Of a stretch of DNA of 5,213 nucleotides, positions 1 through 4,764 are shown piece after piece; within the stretch, counting starts at the first letter, position 1; every line of letters starts with the position of its first letter. The notes under the pieces are model-generated. The model searched no databases. It was not told the origin of the DNA and saw nothing but the letters and a program-made list of their open reading frames with translations. The stretch covers positions 1-5,213 of the forward strand of contig SLGA01000100.1 of the NCBI GenBank assembly GCA_007123985.1. The letters run 5' to 3'. Made by a program: the position numbers and the translations under genes. This DNA comes from Balneolaceae bacterium (GTDB taxonomy: Bacteria; Bacteroidota; Rhodothermia; Balneolales; Balneolaceae).

Positions 1-174
1 TAGAAGCCATACAGTTGCTGCTTCGGGTCTAAGGCTAAGATACCAGGGGAGATTTTCCTGAAACAGAAGCAACTCACGATTTCCAATCCATAATAAAAGC
101 AGCCCCGCAAAAAGTAACATTGCGGGAAACCACTTTGTATTCGAAAAAAGGTCTGAAAAACTGCCTCCAGACAT
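1..174 (-). CDS. Membrane protein, N-terminal fragment (runs off the left edge)
   Basis: The minus strand is open from an ATG at 172-174 to the window edge, giving 58 residues that start MSGGSFSDLF. Residues about 15-31 (KWFPAMLLFAGLLLLWI) form a clear hydrophobic transmembrane helix. A charged stretch (NRELLLFQENLPW) follows, and a second hydrophobic segment begins at the edge (TVWLL). The start is set by an in-frame TAA a few codons upstream, with no other ATG between. No Shine-Dalgarno is visible. The gene lies 26 bp downstream of the DUF3185-like gene on the same strand, so it is probably the third gene of a small membrane-protein operon. I do not recognise the family. The visible part suggests an integral inner-membrane protein and nothing more specific. 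Confidence 0.6.
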   Translation of the reverse strand, partial: MSGGSFSDLFSNTKWFPAMLLFAGLLLLWIGNRELLLFQENLPWYLSLRPEAATVWLL

Positions 175-200
175 GCTACTGTTTATTATGCATGTAGTTT

Positions 201-398
201 TTACTTCTTATACAATAACCCCACCAGCCCTGCAATCGTTGCAACAGCACCTCCAATGAGCATCCACATTACACTGCTGTTGGGTGATCCAGTTAGAGCT
301 TCTTCAATTTCCGAGCCAATCGATTGATATTCCTGATATCCAAAATAGAGTAGTATCAGGCCACCCACTAAAAGTCCGGCTGAAATCATTTTTTTCAT
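201..398 (-). CDS. DUF3185-type small two-helix membrane protein
   Basis: This is a complete 65-residue protein, MKKMISAGLL to LLYKK. Helix 1 is at about residues 4-20 (MISAGLLVGGLILLYFG) and helix 2 at about 44-62 (MWMLIGGAVATIAGLVGLL). Between them is a short acidic loop with SIGSEIEEALTGSPN. The pattern of helix, then S.GSxIxxxxTGSP, then a WMLIGG-led helix, plus the length, matches my recollection of the DUF3185 family of small bacterial inner-membrane proteins, whose function is unknown. The start is well supported by a Shine-Dalgarno AAGGAG at 403-408, which overlaps the TAA of the upstream 130-aa gene. That suggests translational coupling in one operon. Family assignment is from memory of the motif; existence as a gene is nearly certain. 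Confidence 0.85.
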   Translation of the reverse strand: MKKMISAGLLVGGLILLYFGYQEYQSIGSEIEEALTGSPNSSVMWMLIGGAVATIAGLVGLLYKK

Positions 399-402
399 AA
401 AT

Positions 403-408
403 CTCCTT
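403..408 (-). promoter_or_regulatory. Shine-Dalgarno of the DUF3185-like gene, overlapping the upstream stop codon
   Basis: On the minus strand the sequence reads TAAGGAGATTTATG. The stop codon TAA of the 130-aa gene (407-409) shares bases with the AAGGAG element, which sits 4 nt before the ATG. This is the only strong Shine-Dalgarno I see in front of any gene here. The arrangement predicts that a ribosome terminating on the first gene re-initiates on the second. Confidence 0.75.
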
Positions 409-799
409 AGGATTCGGTTTTGGTTTTATTATTTAGGTACTCCTCACGCGCTTCTAAAAGTTTCAGTACCCGCTGCATGCTTCGCTTTCTCACCAGAATA
501 TCCTTTGTGTAGTATATTGTAGAGAAGATTACGAAAGCCCAGGCAGATAAGCCAAGCAGTAAATTGATGTTACTTCCGCTGTTACCAAACTGAATGAAGT
601 GGTAAACACTTAAAAGCGAAAAAATGATAATTGAAAAAATTACAATAACGCCAAAAATACGTATTTGTCGAAGTGAGTAAACGGCTGCTTTTTCATAGTC
701 TCCGTTGCTCAGCCACTCCTTTTGTTTGAACAGGTAGCCATGGCTGAACTGATTAAATTCTTCTTTAATCATCGCTATAAACAGATCGTCTTTGGGCAT
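407..799 (-). CDS. Two-helix membrane protein of unknown function, 130 aa
   Basis: The cytoplasmic-looking N-terminus (residues 1-46) is charged and amphipathic, with KEEFNQFSHGYLFKQKEW and DYEKAAVYSLRQIR. Two transmembrane helices follow at about 49-70 (FGVIVIFSIIIFSLLSVYHF) and 78-97 (INLLLGLSAWAFVIFSTIYY), joined by a short Gly/Ser/Asn loop. A basic, then heptad-like C-terminal helix runs over about 100-124 (DILVRKRSMQRVLKLLEARE). Both tails are probably cytoplasmic by the positive-inside rule, giving a hairpin in the membrane with a soluble helix that could mediate a contact. I do not recognise the family. It is the first gene of the minus-strand run with the DUF3185-like gene, and its start faces the 800-937 divergent promoter region. 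No Shine-Dalgarno precedes the ATG at 797-799. Confidence 0.8.
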   Translation of the reverse strand: MPKDDLFIAMIKEEFNQFSHGYLFKQKEWLSNGDYEKAAVYSLRQIRIFGVIVIFSIIIFSLLSVYHFIQFGNSGSNINLLLGLSAWAFVIFSTIYYTKDILVRKRSMQRVLKLLEAREEYLNNKTKTES

Positions 800-937
800 T
801 ACAGAGTGTTACTGTGAGTTCTTCTGTAATACAATAATAAATTGTTCTGTGTGATTCCATTTATCATTAATCAGAGAGTGGTTATTTGAAAGGATTTTAG
901 TAACATCTTGTAAAATCAAACTATCATATCATTGTTT
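800..937. promoter_or_regulatory. Divergent intergenic promoter region
   Basis: This 138-bp AT-rich stretch separates the 5' ends of the minus-strand membrane operon and the plus-strand exported protein, so promoters for both must lie here or overlap the genes. On the plus strand the best sigma70-like pair is TTGAAA (886-891) and TGTAAA (909-914), with a 17-bp spacer and four of six -10 matches. It would start transcription about 15 nt before the ATG. No convincing minus-strand promoter or Bacteroidota-type TAnnTTTG box stands out. Promoter assignment is tentative; only the divergent layout is certain. Confidence 0.4.
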
Positions 938-1771
938 ATGAAAAACTCACGGAAAATAGTATTCACTATCCTGCCTGTAATTTTGGCTGTTGTTTTTAGT
1001 TCGCAAGCATCTGCACAACCATCCGCCGACCGACTTGCGGATCAAATCGCTCAAAAAAACAGTGATCGAATTGCAGCCATCGAAAATATTGTGATTACGG
1101 TAACCCCTGAAAATGGCGGGTTCTTCCCGGTTACCGTAACAGCCTACGAAAAGATAAACCGCAATGGGAGGGATGTTTTAGTGGCTGAGGAAGCAGATAT
1201 GGATATTGGAATGTTGAGCGGGGCTTTTGACGATCAGATGCCGAAATTGGTTCGGGCGGCTCACTCTATCACAAACGAAAGGCTACACGGAAGAGCGGTT
1301 TACAGGGTAGAAGTTGATGATACAGATGCGCTGAACGATCTGGGTGGCGCTGAAGCAGAGTTTGATTTTGAAGACGAGGTTGTGGTTGTAAATGCAATAG
1401 TTTGGATTGATCAGACGGAGCTCTATCCGATAAAAATTGAGATGGTTCAGCTTAGTGAAGAGGGATTTGAAGTATCAGTTTCTCTGACTATGGAAGATTA
1501 CAGGGAGTACAATGGACTTGCGATTCCCCATCGCATAAGTATGAATGTAGATGGTCTGGAAGATCAGCTTTCAGACGAAGATCTGGCAGAGGCACGCGGG
1601 TATTTGCGTGAATTGAGAGAACAACTTGAAGCCATGCCGCAGGATCAGCGTGAGATGATTGAAGCCCAGCTGAGACGACAAATTGAAATGTTTGAAGCCA
1701 TGCTTGATGGGGAGGGATTTGGGATGGGTGAGATGGTGTTTTTGGTTACCGATGTGCAGGTAAACAGGTAA
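938..1771 (+). CDS. Exported LolA-fold-like protein with charged helical insertion
   Basis: The protein is 277 aa starting at the ATG at 938; a TTG six bases upstream is in frame but less natural. Residues 1-26 form a Sec signal peptide (basic MKNSRK, hydrophobic core, SSQASA before Gln27), so the mature protein is probably periplasmic. The body is rich in beta strands: VITV and FPVTVTAYEKI near 52-73, VYRVEV at 121-126, and then the pair IVWIDQTELYPIKIEM (154-169) and DYREYNGLAIPHRISM (187-202). This W-D-x-P-x-K strand followed by Y-x-x-x-x-G-x-x-I-P-x-x-I is typical of LolA/outer-membrane lipoprotein-sorting-like folds. Residues about 209-256 form a highly charged helical segment (LREQLEAMPQDQREMIEAQL), and the last strand MVFLVTDVQVNR closes the fold. 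There is no lipobox cysteine. Function is unknown. The gene is apparently monocistronic, since a convergent tRNA begins 13 bp past the stop. Confidence 0.85.
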   Translation: MKNSRKIVFTILPVILAVVFSSQASAQPSADRLADQIAQKNSDRIAAIENIVITVTPENGGFFPVTVTAYEKINRNGRDVLVAEEADMDIGMLSGAFDDQMPKLVRAAHSITNERLHGRAVYRVEVDDTDALNDLGGAEAEFDFEDEVVVVNAIVWIDQTELYPIKIEMVQLSEEGFEVSVSLTMEDYREYNGLAIPHRISMNVDGLEDQLSDEDLAEARGYLRELREQLEAMPQDQREMIEAQLRRQIEMFEAMLDGEGFGMGEMVFLVTDVQVNR

Positions 1772-1784
1772 CGAGAAAAAAATG

Positions 1785-1873
1785 CGGAGGGGGAGGGATT
1801 CGAACCCTCGGTACCGTTTTCACAGCACACACGCTTTCCAGGCGAGCCCATTCGACCACTCTGGCACCCCTCC
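1785..1873 (-). tRNA. tRNA-Ser (anticodon GGA)
   Basis: The minus-strand sequence folds into a class II tRNA of 89 nt. The acceptor is GGAGGGG/CCCCTCC with discriminator G, the D-stem is CCA/TGG, and the anticodon loop CTGGAAA gives GGA (1837-1839 on the plus strand). The long variable arm is TGCTG/CGGTA with two G-U pairs, and the T-arm is GAGGG-TTCGAAT-CCCTC. The long arm, G73 and GGA anticodon identify serine, reading UCC and UCU. Two oddities are visible. Anticodon-stem pair 28-42 is T-T rather than Watson-Crick, and the 3' CCA is not encoded (the genome continues CAT), so it would be added enzymatically. A run of seven T follows the 3' end on the minus strand (1776-1782) and may help termination. 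Confidence 0.95.
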
Positions 1874-1887
1874 ATGAACAGCCTGAA

Positions 1888-1916
1888 AATATAGCGGTTT
1901 GACTGGCTATATTCAA
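1888..1916 (-). promoter_or_regulatory. Sigma70-like promoter of tRNA-Ser
   Basis: On the minus strand, TTGAAT (1911-1916) and TATATT (1888-1893) are separated by exactly 17 bp. The -10 matches the TATAAT consensus at five of six bases and the -35 matches TTGACA at four of six. Transcription would start roughly 5-10 nt before the mature tRNA 5' end at 1873, leaving a short leader for RNase P. A perfect 8-bp inverted repeat (AATATAGC/GCTATATT, 1888-1895 and 1906-1913) overlaps both elements. The rest of the intergenic stretch to 2013 shows no convincing promoter for the plus-strand amidohydrolase. Confidence 0.65.
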
Positions 1917-2013
1917 TGCATTGTGTGTGATTCTTTTTAAGCACTGAACTTTTACAGTTTTTTGTTCCCTCTTCTCTTTTTCAATACGTACATTATTCAT
2001 CGAACTAAACTGA

Positions 2014-3609
2014 ATGAACTATTCTATGAAGTCGATACTCACAATTTTTATATCACTCTTTTATGTATTTAATTTGCAAGCTCAAATGCCCGATTCACCC
2101 GATCGTGCTGAAGGAGACGGGCCGTATGAACGCCTGATAATTCGCGGAGCTACCATGATTGATGGTACCGGCTCACCGGCTGCCGGTCCTGTGGACATTG
2201 TGATTGAAGGCAACAAGATTGTTCAGATTCAGAATGTTGGTTATCCGGGTGTGCCAATTAACGAAAACAGACGCCCGCAGGCAGGTGAAAACGGCTTTGA
2301 ACTTGATGCAAGCGGAATGTACGTTCTGCCCGGTTTTTTTGACATGCATGCACATATTGGAGGTAACGCACAGGGGACGGTACCTGAGTATGTGTTTAAA
2401 CTATGGTTAGCCCATGGTATCACATCCATCAGAGAACCAGGTTCGTTTAACAGCCTTGATTGGACAATACGGCACAGAGAGCGAAGTGACCGCAATGAAA
2501 TAACAGCACCGCGAATCTTCCCCTACGTAGGGTTTGGCCAGGGGCATGATGGGCCGATTACCACACCCGAACAGGCACGAAGCTGGGTACAATCTATCCA
2601 TGAACGAGGTGCGGATGGTATCAAATATTTTGGTACACGACCCGAAATATGGGAAGCATCACTCGATGAAGCTAACCGACTTGGGCTCGGTTCAATGGCA
2701 CATCATGCTCAACCAAGAGTGGTCTACGCAAATGTATCACATACATCTGAATTGGGTCTGCGCGGTATGACGCACTGGTACGGCTTGCCCGAGGCACTTT
2801 TTACGGATCGTGTAATTCAAAACTATCCGCTCGATTACAACTATAGCGACGAACAGCACCGTTTCGAGGAGGCAGGGAAACTCTGGAGGCAGGCAGCTGA
2901 ACCGGGCAGTGAAAAATGGAATGAAGTAATGAATCGTCTGCTGGAGCTTGATTTTGAGATCAACCCAACATTTACCATTTATGAAGCCAGCCGCGATCTG
3001 ATGCGTGAACGCAGAGCCGAGTGGCACGAGCGCTATACATTGCCGTCACTCTGGCAGTTTTTTGAGCCGGATCGCCGGGCGCATGGATCGTACTGGTTTG
3101 ATTGGGGCACTGAACAGGAGATAGCCTGGAAAGAGAACTACCGGATCTGGATGCAGTTTGTGAACGAGTATAAAAATCGTGGCGGGCGTGTTACACTCGG
3201 GTCTGATGCCGGCTATATCTATAAACTTTACGGATTCGCTTACATCCGCGAAATGGAATTGATGCGCGAAGCCGGGTTTCATCCGCTTGAAATTTTTCAG
3301 TCGGCATCGCTAAAAGCGGCAGAAGTACTTGGGGTTGATGATCAGCTTGGCACCATTGAAGTAGGGAAACTGGCTGACCTGGTAATTGTGAGCGAAAATC
3401 CACAGGCAAATCTTCAGGTTTTGTACGGAACAGGTGCAATCCGAGTGAATGAAAACAACGAAGCTGTTCGTGTGGGCGGAGTGAAATACACGATCAAAGA
3501 CGGAATTGTATTTGATGCAAAGCAGCTCTTAATGGATGTTGAAGAGATGGTACAGCAATCGAAAGAAGAGCTTGATTTCCGGATTACGCAACCGGGTCTG
3601 GATTATTGA
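2014..3609 (+). CDS. Secreted metal-dependent amidohydrolase (imidazolonepropionase/prolidase-like clade)
   Basis: The protein is 531 aa with a signal peptide (MKSILTIFISLFYVFNLQA, then Gln). The ATG at 2026 is an equally good start, and neither has a Shine-Dalgarno. The amidohydrolase small beta domain covers about 38-105 (LIIRGATMIDGTG... YVLPGFFD). The TIM barrel then shows the ligand set: HxH at H112/H114 in DMHAHIGG, K204 in GADGIKYF (candidate carboxylated lysine), H230 or H231 in MAHHAQ, H254 in GMTHWYG, and D398 in LGSDAG. The closing motif LGTIEVGKLADLVIVSENP (445-463) and KYTIKDGIVFDAKQLL (491-506) are hallmarks of the clade in which many members are fused to TolB-type propellers; no propeller is present here. 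Residues about 260-385 form a long Trp/Tyr/Arg-rich insertion before the catalytic Asp. The enzyme probably hydrolyses an amide, dipeptide or cyclic amide outside the cytoplasm. The substrate cannot be inferred. Confidence 0.92.
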   Translation: MNYSMKSILTIFISLFYVFNLQAQMPDSPDRAEGDGPYERLIIRGATMIDGTGSPAAGPVDIVIEGNKIVQIQNVGYPGVPINENRRPQAGENGFELDASGMYVLPGFFDMHAHIGGNAQGTVPEYVFKLWLAHGITSIREPGSFNSLDWTIRHRERSDRNEITAPRIFPYVGFGQGHDGPITTPEQARSWVQSIHERGADGIKYFGTRPEIWEASLDEANRLGLGSMAHHAQPRVVYANVSHTSELGLRGMTHWYGLPEALFTDRVIQNYPLDYNYSDEQHRFEEAGKLWRQAAEPGSEKWNEVMNRLLELDFEINPTFTIYEASRDLMRERRAEWHERYTLPSLWQFFEPDRRAHGSYWFDWGTEQEIAWKENYRIWMQFVNEYKNRGGRVTLGSDAGYIYKLYGFAYIREMELMREAGFHPLEIFQSASLKAAEVLGVDDQLGTIEVGKLADLVIVSENPQANLQVLYGTGAIRVNENNEAVRVGGVKYTIKDGIVFDAKQLLMDVEEMVQQSKEELDFRITQPGLDY

Positions 3610-3626
3610 TTCTTTACTCAGGTTAA

Positions 3627-3670
3627 AAAAAAATGGCTGGTTAATCTGTAAAACTACCTGCCATTTTTTT
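3627..3670. terminator. Bidirectional intrinsic terminator
   Basis: AAAAAAATGGC (3627-3637) pairs perfectly with GCCATTTTTTT (3660-3670) over 11 bp. After one mismatch, three more inner pairs (GGT/ACC, 3639-3641 with 3656-3658) extend the stem around a 14-nt loop. The T tract follows the stem on the plus strand, about 17 bp after the amidohydrolase stop. The A tract on the other side gives an equivalent T tract on the minus strand. It can therefore end both the plus-strand amidohydrolase and the converging minus-strand unit. Confidence 0.8.
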
Positions 3671-3696
3671 AATTTAATCAGGTAAAAAATTAGTCT

Positions 3697-3840
3697 TTAC
3701 TTATGATGCTGTGTAATCTCTTCATCGGAAAGTTGCAGAAATCTGGCAGCGTTGTTGTAGAGGATGTCAATTTTATGTTCAAGAGTAAGAAAATCGGCTG
3801 ATTCATTCGCTTCAATTGTGCTTCCAGTTCATTTAGTATG
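3697..3840 (-). pseudogene. Frameshifted C-terminal remnant of an amidohydrolase_2-type hydrolase
   Basis: On the minus strand, ending at the TAA at 3697-3699, one frame encodes ANESADFLTLEHK followed directly by IDILYNNAARFLQLSDEE and ITQHHK. The ILYxNAARFLxLS pattern is the usual C-terminal helix of amidohydrolase_2 (TIM-barrel, ACMSD-like) hydrolases. Upstream this frame hits a TGA at 3829-3831. The neighbouring frame instead reads plausible helix ILNELEAQLK over about 3811-3840, so a frameshift near 3805-3815 probably joins the two. Beyond about 3840 nothing protein-like continues in any frame, and the metal-binding motifs and start are missing. This is therefore a decayed 3' end of about 40-55 codons, not a functional gene. 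Homology is recognised by eye from a short motif, so confidence is moderate. Confidence 0.55.
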
Positions 3841-3965
3841 AACAGAACGGCTCGAAATTTCTGCGACGTGGTAATCAATTTTGAAATCTTGCAAAAATAT
3901 ATTTGCACATTTCCAGGAAATGCATATTATTTCTTGTTTTACAACGCATTTCACACCTATGCATA
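3841..3965. other. AT-rich non-coding stretch with two adjacent dyads
   Basis: This is the rest of the 356-bp gap between the two converging genes, after the terminator and the remnant. I see no credible coding sequence. It contains a near-palindrome GCAAAAATATATTTGC (3891-3906, one mispaired position per arm) and a perfect dyad CATTTCC-A-GGAAATG (3908-3922). The word ATGCATAT also occurs twice (3920-3927 and 3959-3966). The dyads look operator-like but no intact gene starts next to them, so they may be leftovers of the decayed locus. Confidence 0.35.
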
Positions 3966-4718
3966 TCAATCTGATAGTGCCCACGCAATCAGTTCTTTCA
4001 TAAATTGCTTGTTATCCTTGCCCTTCCAAACGATGGTATTACCGTCAGGCATTTCAAAACTAACCCCGCCGATAAACAGACCAACCATCGTTTCGCCAAA
4101 AGCAGCTACTTTACCGCCATTTTCAAGCTGAACGTACGCTCCATGCACATGTCCGCCCGGTGCATCTTTTACGCTGAGAGGGATTCCTCCGAAAATCTCT
4201 CTGGCTCCACTATAGGGAAGTTCATAGCGTCCAACAATAAATTCTCCGATAAAACTGACCGCTCCTGCATTTCGAATTCCCGGCAGATCATCGCCAAACT
4301 CCATACCAAAAGGCCTCACTATTTCATTGGCACCAAAAGCGTCCATATCTATACGCCGGTCTTCATCTGTAAAAATGATCAGGCTGCCTCCGTTTTCAAC
4401 AAAGCTTACAATGGCGTTGATTTCACCGGCTGAACGAGTCTTTTTGATTGTTGTTCCGTCCAAAGTAGAGAGTAAGATCAGCACATCTGCTTCCTGTAGC
4501 ATGTTACTGTCTATCGTTCGGTCTTCATTCAGAATAAACTTCGCCCCAAGTTGGTCTTCTACTACATCCCGGTAATCGGTAAAGATATCGGGGCTGACAT
4601 TCAGGTATGCTGATTTATCTTCATGGGATATATCAAGCAGTACAACTTTATCTTGTGCATTGGCATCAACAAATAAAAATCCGGCAAAGCTGATTAGTAA
4701 TACAATAATTTTTTTCAT
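3966..4718 (-). CDS. Exported DUF4350/GIFT-like protein (class I glutamine-amidotransferase-like fold)
   Basis: The protein is 250 aa from the ATG at 4716-4718. A TTG further upstream is in frame, but the ATG gives a proper signal peptide (MKKIIVLLISFAGFLF, ANA before Gln22). The mature part opens with a strand VVLLDISHED and FTDYRDVVEDQLGAKFIL. ADVLILLS (77-84), EINAIVSFVENGGSLIIF (99-116), GGKVAAFGETM (201-211) and NKQFMKELIAWALS (236-249) follow. This order (AD.LIL.., x.I..FV..GGSL.., GKVA.FGE, N..F....I.W) is that of DUF4350/IFT52-GIFT Rossmann-like domains related to ThuA and GATase1 folds. I see no Cys-His-Glu triad, since the protein has no cysteine, so binding of a sugar or peptide is more likely than amidotransfer. 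It lies 46 bp downstream of the oxidoreductase gene on the same strand and is probably cotranscribed. No clear Shine-Dalgarno is seen. Confidence 0.85.
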   Translation of the reverse strand: MKKIIVLLISFAGFLFVDANAQDKVVLLDISHEDKSAYLNVSPDIFTDYRDVVEDQLGAKFILNEDRTIDSNMLQEADVLILLSTLDGTTIKKTRSAGEINAIVSFVENGGSLIIFTDEDRRIDMDAFGANEIVRPFGMEFGDDLPGIRNAGAVSFIGEFIVGRYELPYSGAREIFGGIPLSVKDAPGGHVHGAYVQLENGGKVAAFGETMVGLFIGGVSFEMPDGNTIVWKGKDNKQFMKELIAWALSD

Positions 4719-4764
4719 GACTTTATTCTTTGGGTTTATAAATTTTCTGATTAGTGCTAGTTGC

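Noticed and set aside
1962..1994. Sigma70 promoter for the amidohydrolase (TTGTTC and TACATT)
   Set aside because: The spacer is 21 bp and both boxes match poorly, so this is not better than chance in AT-rich DNA.
1645..2000. Minus-strand open frames across the tRNA region (99 and 84 codons)
   Set aside because: Their central parts (such as GSNPSPS and RVRIPPPP) are translations of the tRNA T-arm, a well-known false ORF; the tRNA explains the sequence.
2152..2194. Short palindromes and CCGGCT repeats early in the amidohydrolase gene
   Set aside because: They fall within codons of the conserved TMIDGTGSPAAGP motif and are explained by coding constraint.
3879..3905. Bacteroidota-type promoter on the plus strand (TTG and TATATTTG)
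   Set aside because: The spacing between the two boxes is 14 nt, well short of the expected about 19-21, and no plus-strand gene follows.
3690..3908. A 72-codon minus-strand open frame as a real gene
   Set aside because: Most of it is the wrong frame of the amidohydrolase remnant; the protein-like signal is in the adjacent frame, and the ATG has no ribosome site.
3917..3952. GAAATGC/GCATTTC hairpin as a terminator for the DUF4350-like gene
   Set aside because: The stem is only 7 bp, AT-rich, with a 22-nt loop and no following T tract on the minus strand.
3838..4575. Plus-strand open frames opposite the DUF4350-like gene
   Set aside because: They are antisense to a well-supported coding sequence, have no recognisable domain and have unnatural composition.
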